Source of the DNA: CAIYRG01 sp964446945
Lineage (GTDB): Bacteria > Pseudomonadota > Alphaproteobacteria > Micropepsales > Micropepsaceae
Reading direction: 5' to 3'
Assembly (NCBI GenBank): GCA_964446945.1
Contig: CAYUQO010000002.1
Coordinates: 124,001 to 188,000 of the forward strand
DNA length: 64,000 nucleotides
Position 1 is the stretch's first letter. Each line of letters begins with the position of its first letter. The notes under the pieces are model-generated. The model worked only from the letters and a program-made list of their open reading frames with translations. It was not told where the DNA came from and ran no database searches. A program made the position numbers and the translations under genes. Below are positions 51,276-59,570 of this stretch, piece after piece.

Positions 51276-51463
51276 AGTGTCATCCCCGGCCGAGCGAAGC
51301 GAGGGGAAGGGGACCCATCCGCCGCCCCGACCAAGTGCGGCAAGCCGCACTTGGCGGAATCAAAAAGGGGGCGCGCGGCAAAAGAATATCTTCGCGCGGT
51401 AGACACCGCGCGGATGGGTTCCCTTCCCTCGCCGCAACTGCGTTGCGGCTCGCCGGGAATGAC
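51276..51463. repeat. gene-less doublet of the GIY-YIG element repeat
   Basis: Left arm begins AGTGTCATCCCCGGC and contains AAGGGGACCCATCCGC; the right arm (about 51375-51463) is its inverted relative with GAACCCATCCGCGCGG and ends GGGAATGAC. Only about 15 bp separate them, so it looks like a non-autonomous copy of 42094-42572. Confidence 0.8.
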
Positions 51464-51491
51464 AAGGTGTTTTGGCGGATAAGCGGAATGG

Positions 51492-51962
51492 TTATTTCGG
51501 GTCGTCGATCGTGCTGACATGGGCGGCGACCACATGCCAGCCATCCGGGAAGCGCACCCAGGTCTGCATCTGCCGGCCAACCTTGCCGGGCTGATTGGCG
51601 CGATAGGTCAGCGTCGAGGCCACTCCGAAATCGCGGCCATAGGTGGTGATCACCGTCTTCGCCAGCGTGCGCGGCGGATTGAGCGGACGCGCCGCGGCGC
51701 GGAAGCCCGCGATTTCCCCGTAGCCATACTGATTCTCCGCCCCACCATAGCGAATGGTGCGCGGGTCGTTCCGGAAGGTCGAATTCAGAACCGCGATGTT
51801 CCCCGCATTCACCGCGTCGTTGTAGCGGTCATAGGCGGCTTTCACCTCGGCAACGACATCGGGCGCGTCGATCACGACGCCGCCCGGCGCGGGTGCCGGT
51901 TGCGCCGGCAAAGCCTCAACTCCGGCCACGATGATCAATGCGGCAAGCCACGGCGCTTTCAT
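51492..51962 (-). CDS. exported AtzH/HpxZ-like (NTF2-fold) protein
   Basis: A 156-residue protein with a signal peptide (MKAPWLAALIIVAGVEALPA) and the HpxZ/AtzH pattern: VIDAPDVVAEVKAAYDRYNDAVNAGNIAVLNSTFRNDPRTIRYGGAENQYGYGEIAGFRAAR and WVRFPDGWHVVAAHVSTIDD. These NTF2-like proteins accompany oxalurate and cyanuric-acid/biuret catabolism, usually in the cytoplasm; the export signal here is unusual. Start 51962 is chosen as the signal-peptide Met. The role in this genome is open. Confidence 0.82.
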   Translation of the reverse strand: MKAPWLAALIIVAGVEALPAQPAPAPGGVVIDAPDVVAEVKAAYDRYNDAVNAGNIAVLNSTFRNDPRTIRYGGAENQYGYGEIAGFRAAARPLNPPRTLAKTVITTYGRDFGVASTLTYRANQPGKVGRQMQTWVRFPDGWHVVAAHVSTIDDPK

Positions 51963-52233
51963 GATGTCCTCCCCGTTGACGGACATGTTTTACCACGGCT
52001 TCGCAGTTTTCATCCTTGACCCGGCAGGCCTGATGGCGTAGTCCTACTTAAATAGGCTGTTTCTCATCGTGAGCGAAAGTCCCTCCAGGCTGCTATGCCG
52101 CGGCCGCGGTTGAATGCTTTTTTGTCAGGAGGGAAGACGGGTAATGTTTACACCTGCCTACACACTTGTGCAGTTGTGCAATTGCGATTCACGGCTGCCG
52201 TCGCGACTCCCGCACCGTGTGTCGTGACGCACT

Positions 52234-52321
52234 GTAGCGGCCTGTAGCGGCTCGTAGCGGTTTGGGTAGCGGTTTGTTTTCAAAATTGCTCAACGAATTC
52301 AATCTTGTAGCGGTGTAGCGG
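52234..52321. repeat. six GTAGCGG heptamers
   Basis: GTAGCGG occurs at 52234, 52244, 52254, 52266, 52307 and 52315; the first three are exactly 10 bp apart. They lie in the 390-nt gap between the HpxZ-like and TPR genes, 3' of the latter. No gene was supported in this gap; TTGTGCAGTTGTGCAATTGC nearby (52164-52183) is a further small repeat. Confidence 0.75.
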
Positions 52322-52352
52322 TTGAAATGGTGTTTTTTTGCAGGGCGCGACG

Positions 52353-53486
52353 CTAGGGCAGCCGGGCCAGCTCGGCGACGGCGCCGTGATACTCGTCGAA
52401 GGAATGCGGACATGTCCTGACCGCGTCCTGCAACGACTCCCGCGCGCCGTTGGGATCGTTCCGCAACAGCCGCAACTCACCGATATAGAATGCCGCCTCG
52501 CAAACCTCACCGGCGCCGTTTCTGCCGCCGGCGGCTTTGGCCGCATCGCTGACCTGCCCCGCCGTCAGCGCGCCGGCATAGAGCGCGAGTATCGGGCCGG
52601 GCCATTTCGATATATCGATCTTGCCGGAATAGGGCAGCAATATTCCCGGCTTTGCCGTTCCGCCTTTCGCATTGGCGATGTAGCGCCACAGAATGCCGTA
52701 AGACCAGTCCGGATTTAACTTCACCGAGTGATCCGCGTCCTCGGCTGCCTGTGGAAACTGGCCAAGCACGAAACTGGTGACGGTGCGCCGCCACACCGCA
52801 TTCGCATTGTCCGGTTGCAGTTTCAGCGCCTGATCGAGATCGCCGGCGGCGCGCGCATAATCTGTTTTGCGGAAATAGGCCTCGCCGCGCCGGCGCCAGG
52901 CTTCCGCGTCGCGGGCGTCGAGACGGATCGCTTCGTCATAGTCGCGGATGGCGCGATCATAATCAGTTTTGCCGCTGTACAGATTGCCGCGATGGACAAA
53001 TGCAGGAGCGTAATTGGCATCGAGCATGATCGCCCGGTCGTAATCCTGTCCGGCGCGATCCGCATCGCCTGCCGCATACCAGGCCGCGCCGCGGCTATCA
53101 TAGACTTCCGGAATGTCGGGATTCAGTTTCACCGTCTGGTCGAAATCGGCAATCGCGCGGCGATAGTCCTTCTTCGCGAAATAGGCCCTGCCGCGGTCGT
53201 AAAAATTCTGCGGCACAGCCGGGTTCAACCGGATGGCCTGCGCGAGATCGGCAATCGCATGGTCGAAGTCGCCCCGTTCCAGCCAGGCGTTGCCGCGATA
53301 ATGAAACACCACCGCCAGCGACTCATTACTTTCGTGCCCCGCCTGGATCACCGCAGTGCAGCCGGAAATCGCGAGCGCCGGATTGGCGCCGGCACAGCGC
53401 GCGCGGTCCTGGTCCGGACTCTGCGCGTGCACCGCCCCGGCCAACACGATCAGGCCAGCCGTCAACACATGTCGGACCCAATTCAT
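52353..53486 (-). CDS. exported tetratricopeptide repeat protein
   Basis: The 377-residue protein has a signal peptide (MNWVRHVLTAGLIVLAGAVHA) and about six TPR units, for example LAVVFHYRGNAWLERGDFDHAIADLAQAIRLNP, PQNFYDRGRAYFAKKDYRRAIADFDQTVKLNP and PEVYDSRGAAWYAAGDADRAGQDYDRAIMLDA. The C-terminal 110 residues are a non-TPR helical region with several cysteines. TPR proteins of this type act as periplasmic scaffolds; partners are unknown. It precedes the paralogue cluster on the same strand. Confidence 0.92.
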   Translation of the reverse strand: MNWVRHVLTAGLIVLAGAVHAQSPDQDRARCAGANPALAISGCTAVIQAGHESNESLAVVFHYRGNAWLERGDFDHAIADLAQAIRLNPAVPQNFYDRGRAYFAKKDYRRAIADFDQTVKLNPDIPEVYDSRGAAWYAAGDADRAGQDYDRAIMLDANYAPAFVHRGNLYSGKTDYDRAIRDYDEAIRLDARDAEAWRRRGEAYFRKTDYARAAGDLDQALKLQPDNANAVWRRTVTSFVLGQFPQAAEDADHSVKLNPDWSYGILWRYIANAKGGTAKPGILLPYSGKIDISKWPGPILALYAGALTAGQVSDAAKAAGGRNGAGEVCEAAFYIGELRLLRNDPNGARESLQDAVRTCPHSFDEYHGAVAELARLP

Positions 53487-53506
53487 CTGCGTACCGCGCT
53501 TCACAC

Positions 53507-53621
53507 AGAAGCGAGAAAATAGAAGCGAGGAGCGAGAGCGCCGCCCCGGTCGCGGCACGGTTCATACTCTCGTTTCTCGTTTCTCGCTTCTCGCTTCTCG
53601 CTTCTCTCTACTCGCTTCTCT
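53507..53621. repeat. GAAGCGAG hairpin repeat, copy a (3' of paralogue 1)
   Basis: Left arm has AGAAGCGAG and GAAGCGAGGAGCGAGAG; right arm has CTCTCGTTTCTCGTTTCTCG and repeated CTTCTCG ending CTCGCTTCTC. It abuts the stop codon of the 53622 gene. Confidence 0.75.
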
Positions 53622-54488
53622 TTAGAAATCGGCCACCTTGGCGGTTGGCAGTTGAACATCCTCTTCGGTGCCGTATTTGTTCGGATTCTCACCGCAGACA
53701 TTTTCCAGCCATTGGTCCTGAAGCATGTGCCGATAGGTCACCGTCGCGGACCACGGCGTGGTGAACACATTCGGATCGTCAACCGTGAACAATAGCTGCA
53801 ACACCGGCGCGCGGTTATCGCGATCGAAACCCTGCTGGTTGCGCACATTCTCCTTCGCGTCGCGCGCATATGCCTCCTGCGCCTGCTCGTAACTGATCAT
53901 GCGATAGCGTTCGACCACATGCAGCGCCGGAGTCTGCGGCGTGCCGAACCAGTCGATCATCGCAAACGGTCCCGGCTTGATGCCGACGGTGTCGATCACC
54001 AGCGTGTCGCCTTCGTAATGCCCGACCGAATCTCCGTACCAGGACGGAATGACTTTTGCCGGATGTTGCGCATTCATGCGGACGTGCCGGACCTGATGAT
54101 CGACCAGATAGTGGATGGTGATATGGTCGCCCTGCTGGAACATCTCCATTCCCGCGCTGGGGAGGACGAAAGGCAGTCCGTTGGGCCAGCACTGGTTGCG
54201 CGGATTGTGGAAGCCGAAATGGGCGAGCGACTCTTCGCCAAGCTTCTTCACGATCGCGGCGGCAGCCGGCTTCAAGATCGGATTGCGATAATCGCCGACG
54301 AGCTGCACCGGATTGCTGCGGCCATTGCGGCGCGACAGATTGACGAGCGAGGTGGGTCCGGAGGCCAACGGCTCCATTCCCGGCAGTGACGGGTGCGCCC
54401 ACATCCCGGAGAAATCAGGAAGCGCCGACGCCGGCGATGCAAGCGCCGTCAGTGCTGCCGTGATCCACAAAATCCGGGTGAACTTCAT
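53622..54488 (-). CDS. secreted protein of the six-member paralogue array, copy 1
   Basis: A 288-residue exported protein (signal MKFTRILWITAALTALASPASA). Family blocks: LPDFSGMWAHPSLPGMEPL, GDYRNPILKPAAA, NQCWPNGLPFVLPS, DHQVRHVRMNAQHPAK, WYGDSVGHYEGDTLVIDT, MIDWFGTPQTPALHVVERY, LLFTVDDPNVFTTPWSATV, and the C-terminus NKYGTEEDVQLPTAKVADF. The GHYEGDTL..DT core is a widespread beta-rich secreted family of unknown function in proteobacteria and acidobacteria. It is one of six relatives between 53.6 and 60.5 kb. Confidence 0.85.
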   Translation of the reverse strand: MKFTRILWITAALTALASPASALPDFSGMWAHPSLPGMEPLASGPTSLVNLSRRNGRSNPVQLVGDYRNPILKPAAAAIVKKLGEESLAHFGFHNPRNQCWPNGLPFVLPSAGMEMFQQGDHITIHYLVDHQVRHVRMNAQHPAKVIPSWYGDSVGHYEGDTLVIDTVGIKPGPFAMIDWFGTPQTPALHVVERYRMISYEQAQEAYARDAKENVRNQQGFDRDNRAPVLQLLFTVDDPNVFTTPWSATVTYRHMLQDQWLENVCGENPNKYGTEEDVQLPTAKVADF

Positions 54489-54629
54489 AACCGCCTCGCA
54501 AACCGTGTGGGCTGCCCGATGCTACACCCGCCCTGCGCGAGTCCGGAAGTCACGCCGCAAACATGCCCCGCTCCGTGCTGGTGCGGGTCTACAACTTATA
54601 GTAAGGCTCAGCTTTCATTGGGGGGACCA

Positions 54630-55220
54630 ATGCCATCCGAAGCCAGTGTTTCGGCAATAACGGCGAACCGTCGAAACCTGAGCGCCCTCGCGCAGGCGGC
54701 ATTGCTTGTGAGCCTGTGCGTCGTTGCGGGCTGCGCCGGTAAGCCCGAATTGCCGGCGACCGCAATGGCCGTCAGTCCTGCAACCGGCGCCGCGAACGAA
54801 AACCCCAAACCGGGCGATACGTCCTCCACGGTTACCGTCGTGGCGCCCCGTCCGCTCACAACGCCCGGGGTGGTTTCAATTGACGGGTCATCACTGACGT
54901 CTCCCATCGGATTCCCCGATGCACCGGCGCCGCCGGCCGCCAATGCAACCAATCCCTTTGCCGGTCTGACCTCAAGCATGCCGCACAAACTGATGCTTGG
55001 TTCGGCGCCAACTCCAACGCCGGACGACCTGTGCGTTTACGGCTCGGTCGCACCGCATTGCTATACCGACGCGGCGCGCCAACACCGAAAGCAGTACATT
55101 GCCGACCCGGTCAACCTGGGTCATTTCCGCGAGATGCGGCCCGGCGATGACAAGATCATCGCGAATCAAATTCTGACCCAACTGCTGATTCGCGGGTCTC
55201 TCTTCTGGCTGGAAAAATAG
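54630..55220 (+). CDS. putative lipoprotein
   Basis: The 196-residue product has a lipoprotein signal: basic N-terminus (ANRRNLSALAQA), hydrophobic core ALLVSLCVVAG and a lipobox ending VVAGC, so it should be diacylglycerol-modified. A low-complexity Pro/Thr/Ala linker follows, then a C-terminal soluble part with DDLCVYGSVAPHCYTDAARQHRKQYIADPV and a long helix. GGGGGA lies just before the ATG. It is divergent from paralogue 1 and is the only unrelated gene within the array. Confidence 0.7.
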   Translation: MPSEASVSAITANRRNLSALAQAALLVSLCVVAGCAGKPELPATAMAVSPATGAANENPKPGDTSSTVTVVAPRPLTTPGVVSIDGSSLTSPIGFPDAPAPPAANATNPFAGLTSSMPHKLMLGSAPTPTPDDLCVYGSVAPHCYTDAARQHRKQYIADPVNLGHFREMRPGDDKIIANQILTQLLIRGSLFWLEK

Positions 55221-55277
55221 ACGGACGGATTTCACCCGCCGCACATTATGCGCGTCCCAAAACCCTGCCGCCTGTAA

Positions 55278-55391
55278 AGAGGAGCGAGAAACGAGAGCAC
55301 GAGCCGTGCCGCGACCCAGGCGGCGCTCTCGCTCCCCTGTCCGCCGAAGCTCGCAGAGCGTAGGCGGATCGCTTCTCTCTACTCGCTTCTC
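55278..55391. repeat. GAAGCGAG hairpin repeat, copy b (3' of paralogue 2)
   Basis: Same arms as copy a (GAGGAGCGAGAAACGAGAG and CTCTCTACTCGCTTCTC) with an extra 25-bp palindrome TCCGCC...GGCGGA inserted around 55340-55368. It ends at the stop codon of the 55392 gene. Confidence 0.7.
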
Positions 55392-56315
55392 TTAAAAATC
55401 CGGCGCCTTCGCCGTGGGAAGCTGAACGTCTTCCTCCGTGCCGTATTTGTGCGGATTTTCACCGCAGACATCTTCAGGCCAGAGGCTGAACCCGGCAATC
55501 ACCGGCGGGCGCTGCGGACCAAAGGTCACCGTCGCCGACCAGGGCGTGGTGAAGACGTTCGGATCATCGACCGTGAACAACAGCTGCAGCCACTTGCCAT
55601 GGTTATCCAGATCGACGACCGGCGGATCACCATCCACCGTGTTGATGGTGTTGTCCTTGAAAGCGCGCTGAATACCCTCTTTGGCCTGCGCATAATCGAG
55701 CAGCCGATAGCGCTCGACCACATGCAAGGCCGGGGTTTGCGGCGTGCCGAACCAGTCGATCATGGCAAACGGCCCCGGCTTGATCGCGACGGTGTCGATC
55801 ACCAGTGTGTCGCCTTCGTAATGGCCGACGGAATCACCGTAATATGACGGCGCGGGTTTGACCGGATGCGACGCGTTCATGCGCACCGTGCGGAGCTGAT
55901 GATCCATGTGATAAATCATCGTCAGATGATCGCCGCGGTCGAAGATCTGCAAGCCGTTGCTCGACAGCACGAAAGGCAGCCCGTTCGGCCAGCACTGATT
56001 GCGCGGATTGTGAAAACCGAAATGCGATTTCGATTCCTCGCCGCGTTTGCGCACGATTTCGGCCGCGTTGGGTTTCAGAATCGGATTGTGCCAGTCGCCG
56101 ACAAGCTGGCGCACTTCGCTCGCGCCATCCGGCCGGCGCGAAAGATTGACCAGCGCGGTCGGCCCGGACGGAAGCGCCTCAAAACCGGGCAGCCATTGAT
56201 GCGCCCAGATGCCGGAGAAATCCGGGTGGGGAGCCCCACTCGCAGCAGCCGAAGCCGGCGCCGCAAGCGCCGTGAGTGCTGCTGCTGTGATCCACAAATG
56301 CCGGGTGAGCTTCAT
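55392..56315 (-). CDS. secreted protein of the six-member paralogue array, copy 2
   Basis: A 307-residue relative of copy 1 (signal MKLTRHLWITAAALTALAAP). It keeps HPDFSGIWAHQWLPGFEAL, GDWHNPILKPNAAEIV, NQCWPNGLPFVLSSNG, DHLTMIYHMDHQLRTVRMN, YYGDSVGHYEGDTLVIDT, WFGTPQTPALHVVERY and the ending EEDVQLPTAKAPDF. Compared with copy 1 it has an added loop (INTVDGDPPVVDLDNHGKW). Same orientation as copies 1, 3 and 5, with a hairpin repeat at its 3' end. Confidence 0.85.
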   Translation of the reverse strand: MKLTRHLWITAAALTALAAPASAAASGAPHPDFSGIWAHQWLPGFEALPSGPTALVNLSRRPDGASEVRQLVGDWHNPILKPNAAEIVRKRGEESKSHFGFHNPRNQCWPNGLPFVLSSNGLQIFDRGDHLTMIYHMDHQLRTVRMNASHPVKPAPSYYGDSVGHYEGDTLVIDTVAIKPGPFAMIDWFGTPQTPALHVVERYRLLDYAQAKEGIQRAFKDNTINTVDGDPPVVDLDNHGKWLQLLFTVDDPNVFTTPWSATVTFGPQRPPVIAGFSLWPEDVCGENPHKYGTEEDVQLPTAKAPDF

Positions 56316-56390
56316 GGCCGCCTCGCAGTAATTGCGCGGACCAATGCTACACCCGTTTTGCGAGTGCCTAAACCCAGCCGTCCTGGAAAA

Positions 56391-56485
56391 AGAAGCGAGT
56401 AGAGAGAAGCGAAGAGCGAGAGCATTGCCTGGGTCGCGGCACGTCTGGTGCTCTAGTTTCTCGCTCCTCTTTTCTCGCTTCTCCT
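56391..56485. repeat. GAAGCGAG hairpin repeat, copy c (3' of paralogue 3)
   Basis: Read on the minus strand the arms GAAGCGAG/CTCGCTTC and AGCGAGA/TCTCGCT form a long stem that ends in TTTTT, so this copy could terminate the 56486 gene. Confidence 0.75.
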
Positions 56486-57385
56486 CTAAAAATCCGGGGT
56501 CTTCGCCGTGGGCAGCTGGACGTCCTGTTCGGTGCCGTATTTGTGCGGGTTCTCGCCGCAGACATTCTCCGGCCAGTCGGCAAAGCCCTTCTGGTCCGGC
56601 GGAATCTCAGGCCCGAAAGTCGCCGTCGCCGACCATGGCGTGGTGAAGACATTCGGATCATCGACGGTGAACAACAGCTGCAGCCACTTGCCGCGGTACT
56701 TCAAATTGACCACGGGCGGATCATTGAAGTTTCCGATAGAGTTGTTCTTGAACGCGCGCTTGATGCCGTCTTTGGCCTCGTCGTAATCGATCAGCCGGTA
56801 GCGTTCGACGACGTGCAGCGCCGGCGTCTGCGGGGTGCCGTACCAGTCGAGCATCGCAAACGGTCCCGGCTTGATCGCGATGGTGTCGATCACCAGGGTA
56901 TCGCCTTCGTAATGACCGACGGAATCGCCGTAATAGTCCGGCGTGACATTGGCCGGGTGCGACGCATTCATGCGCACGATGCGGACCTGATGATCCATGC
57001 GGTAGATCATGGTCAGATGATCGCCGCGGTCGAAAATTTCCAAGCCGTTGCTCGACAGCACGAAGGGCACACCGTTCGGCCAGCACTGATTGCGTGGATT
57101 GTGGAAACCGAAACCGGCTTTGGATTGCTCACCCAGTTTGCGAAGGGTTTCGGCCGCTTGGGGTTTGAGAATGGGATTGTGCCAGTCGCCGACCAGCATC
57201 TCGACATCGCTGACGCCGTCCTTTCGCCGCACCGTATTCACGACCGCGGTCGGACCGGACGACAGCGCCTCGAAGCCCGGCAGCCACGGATGCGCCCAGA
57301 TGCCGGAGAAATCGGGGTGGGCCGATGCCGGTGACGCAAGTGCCGCCAATGCCGCCGCAATCAAAAAACTACGCCTGGGATTCAT
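56486..57385 (-). CDS. secreted protein of the six-member paralogue array, copy 3
   Basis: A 299-residue copy (signal MNPRRSFLIAAALAALASPASA) with HPDFSGIWAHPWLPGFEAL, NQCWPNGVPFVLSSNG, DHLTMIYRMDHQVRIVRMN, YYGDSVGHYEGDTLVIDT, WYGTPQTPALHVVERY and the ending EQDVQLPTAKTPDF. It is closest to copies 2 and 5. Start 57385 is the signal-peptide methionine; an in-frame longer frame upstream crosses the GC-rich repeat and is rejected. Divergent from copy 4. Confidence 0.85.
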   Translation of the reverse strand: MNPRRSFLIAAALAALASPASAHPDFSGIWAHPWLPGFEALSSGPTAVVNTVRRKDGVSDVEMLVGDWHNPILKPQAAETLRKLGEQSKAGFGFHNPRNQCWPNGVPFVLSSNGLEIFDRGDHLTMIYRMDHQVRIVRMNASHPANVTPDYYGDSVGHYEGDTLVIDTIAIKPGPFAMLDWYGTPQTPALHVVERYRLIDYDEAKDGIKRAFKNNSIGNFNDPPVVNLKYRGKWLQLLFTVDDPNVFTTPWSATATFGPEIPPDQKGFADWPENVCGENPHKYGTEQDVQLPTAKTPDF

Positions 57386-57462
57386 CACCGCCTCGCACGA
57401 TTCCGGCCCAATGCTACACCGCCCCCGAGGAGTCCAAAAGCCGCGCCCTGGCGTGCAACATA

Positions 57463-57588
57463 TCCCCCCTCCGTCGCGCATTCGCGCGACACCTCCCCCG
57501 TAAACGGGGGAGGAAAGCTGAACTGCGTTCCCACGGTTTTCCTCCCCCGCCTGCGGGGGAGGTGTCCACGCAGTGGACGGAGGGGGGA
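57463..57588. repeat. inverted doublet of GC-rich units between copies 3 and 4
   Basis: Two inverted units, each CTCCCCCG-N4-CGGGGGAG, TGTC, a variable hairpin and GACGGAGGGGGG. The variable hairpin is GCGCGAATGCGC in one unit and CACGCAGTG in the other. About 35 bp separate the units. Confidence 0.85.
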
Positions 57589-57669
57589 CTGCTTTCGCAA
57601 CTACTAGCTGCGGTGGTTCGAATGCGTGGTATTCTCCCCGCACATCCTTCGGGACAGGAGATCGCTCTC

Positions 57670-58473
57670 ATGAAGTCCATTCTGCCGAAGTGGAGTTTGC
57701 CGGTCGGCATTCTGTTTTCACTCAATCTGATTGCCGGCGCTGCGGCGCAATCGACCAGTGTGCCGGATTTCTGGGCCGGCGATGCCGGCTGGGTGCATGT
57801 GCGCGATTTCGTCTTTCCGCAAGTGCCGGGCTCACCGCCACCCGTGGCGCAAGACCCCGCGCACCCATTCGGACGGAACAGCTGGCGCCTGGGCGATGTC
57901 AGCAATCCCAATCTGAAACCCTGGGTGAAAGCGGCGATGCAGAAGGACAATGACGAGATCGCCCATGGAAAAATCGAATTCCAGGCACGCTCGTCATGCC
58001 TGCCGAGCGGCATTCCCAACCTGTACGTGCCGGGAAACTCACTACTGATCCTGCAGACGCCGAAGGAAGTGGTGATGATCAAGGAAGGCGGCCAGGAAGT
58101 CCGGCACATTTATCTGGACGTGCCGCACTCGGCAAATCTCAAACCATCATGGTACGGAGAAGCCGTCGGCCATTACGAGGGCGACACGCTGGTCGTCGAC
58201 ACCATCGGCCAGAATACAAAAACCGTCGTCGATGCGTTCCGCACGCCGCATACGGAAAAACTGCATGTGACCGAGCGCTGGCGCCTGACCGACGGCGGCA
58301 AAATACTGGAGACGAAATTCACCGTGGAAGATCCGGAGACGTTCAACCAGCCGTGGTCCACCGTGATGCGCCAGCGCCGCGGGACAGAGGCGTTTTACGA
58401 AGATATCTGCCAGGAGAACAATCTGAACCTGTTCGACTACCACATGCCGGTAGCCAAAACGTCGGATTTCTGA
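57670..58473 (+). CDS. secreted protein of the six-member paralogue array, copy 4 (divergent)
   Basis: A 267-residue relative, shorter and the most diverged. It has a signal peptide (MKSILPKWSLPVGILFSLNLIAGAAA) and keeps NPNLKPWV, EVRHIYLDVPHSANLKPSWYGEAVGHYEGDTLVVDT, HTEKLHVTERWRL, TKFTVEDPETFNQPWST and the ending PVAKTSDF. The NQCWPNG block is replaced by SSCLPSGIPNLYVPG, and FSGIW by a VHVRDFVFPQVPGSP segment. It lies on the opposite strand between copies 3 and 5. Confidence 0.85.
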   Translation: MKSILPKWSLPVGILFSLNLIAGAAAQSTSVPDFWAGDAGWVHVRDFVFPQVPGSPPPVAQDPAHPFGRNSWRLGDVSNPNLKPWVKAAMQKDNDEIAHGKIEFQARSSCLPSGIPNLYVPGNSLLILQTPKEVVMIKEGGQEVRHIYLDVPHSANLKPSWYGEAVGHYEGDTLVVDTIGQNTKTVVDAFRTPHTEKLHVTERWRLTDGGKILETKFTVEDPETFNQPWSTVMRQRRGTEAFYEDICQENNLNLFDYHMPVAKTSDF

Positions 58474-58477
58474 AATG

Positions 58478-58571
58478 AGGAGCGAGTAGAGAGAAGCGAG
58501 GAGCGAGAGCACCGCCTGGGTGGTGGCATGGCTGGTCCTCTGGTTTCTCGCTCCTATTTTCTCGCTTCTCT
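58478..58571. repeat. GAAGCGAG hairpin repeat, copy d (between copies 4 and 5)
   Basis: Arms GAGGAGCGAGTAGAGAG and GAAGCGAGGAGCGAGAG face CTGGTTTCTCGCTCCT and TTCTCGCTTCTC. It spans the convergent gap between copies 4 and 5. Confidence 0.75.
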
Positions 58572-59478
58572 AGAAATCCGGCGATTTCGCCGTGGGAAGC
58601 TGGACGTCTTCTTCGGTGCCGTATTTGTTCGGATTCTCGGCGCAGACATCTTCCGGAAACACCGCCGCGCCTTTGACATCCGGCTGCGCCGCACGCCCGA
58701 ACGTCACCGTCGCCGACCACGGCATGGTGAAGACATTCGGATCATCCACGGTGAACAAAAGCTGCAGCCACTTGCCGTGGTCATTCAGGTTGACCGACGG
58801 CGGATTGTTGAACGCCGGAAACACATTGTCGTTGAACGCGCGATTGATGCCGTCTTTGGCCTGATCGTAATCGACCAGCCGATAGCGTTCGACGACATGC
58901 AGCGCCGGCGATTGCGGCGTGCCGAACCAGTCGACCATCGCGAAGGGGCCGGGCTTGATCGCAACGGTGTCGATCACCAGCGTGTCGCCGTCATAATGGC
59001 CGACCGAATCACCGTAATAGGTCGGCACGGGGTTCGCCGGATGCGAGACATTCATCCGCACGTGGCGGACCTGGTGATCCACGCGATAGATCATGGTGAG
59101 ATGATCGCCGCGATCGAGGATCTGCAATCCGTTGGCGGACAGCACGAATGGCAGTCCGTTCGGCCAGCACTGATTGCGCGGATTATGAAAGCCGAAATGC
59201 GACCTGGACTGCTCGCCCATTTGGCGCACTTTTTCGGCGGTGGCCGGCTTCAGGATCGGGTTTTTATAGTCGCCGACCAGCTGGACCTGGATGCTGCGGC
59301 CGTTTTTGTCACGCGCCAGATTGATCAGCGCCGTCGGACCGGTTGGAAGCGCTTCAAAACCGGGCAGCCAGGGATGCGACCAGATTCCGGATAGATCCGG
59401 GTGGGCGGCACCCGCGGCCATCGATGCAGGCGCCGCAAGTACCGTCAAAGCCGCCGCAATTAACAAATTCCGTTTCAT
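58570..59478 (-). CDS. secreted protein of the six-member paralogue array, copy 5
   Basis: A 302-residue copy (signal MKRNLLIAAALTVLAAPASMA) with HPDLSGIWSHPWLPGFEAL, GDYKNPILKPATAEKV, NQCWPNGLPFVLSANG, DHQVRHVRMNVSHPAN, YYGDSVGHYDGDTLVIDT, WFGTPQSPALHVVERY and the ending EEDVQLPTAKSPDF. Start 59478 follows GGGGAAGTGGTG; a GTG two codons upstream is possible. It is divergent from copy 6. Confidence 0.85.
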   Translation of the reverse strand: MKRNLLIAAALTVLAAPASMAAGAAHPDLSGIWSHPWLPGFEALPTGPTALINLARDKNGRSIQVQLVGDYKNPILKPATAEKVRQMGEQSRSHFGFHNPRNQCWPNGLPFVLSANGLQILDRGDHLTMIYRVDHQVRHVRMNVSHPANPVPTYYGDSVGHYDGDTLVIDTVAIKPGPFAMVDWFGTPQSPALHVVERYRLVDYDQAKDGINRAFNDNVFPAFNNPPSVNLNDHGKWLQLLFTVDDPNVFTMPWSATVTFGRAAQPDVKGAAVFPEDVCAENPNKYGTEEDVQLPTAKSPDF

Positions 59479-59570
59479 CACCACTTCCCCAGCTTTGCGC
59501 TGGCCAATGCTACACCGGCTTTGCGTTCGGGTGTAGCATCGGAAACCGCGGGATTGGAAAGGATCACGGC

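Noticed and set aside
52234..52321. CRISPR array or fragment of 16S rRNA
   Set aside because: The repeated unit is only 7 bp with irregular spacing and no spacers. The resemblance of TGTAGCGG...GAAATG to a 16S segment is limited to a few bases.
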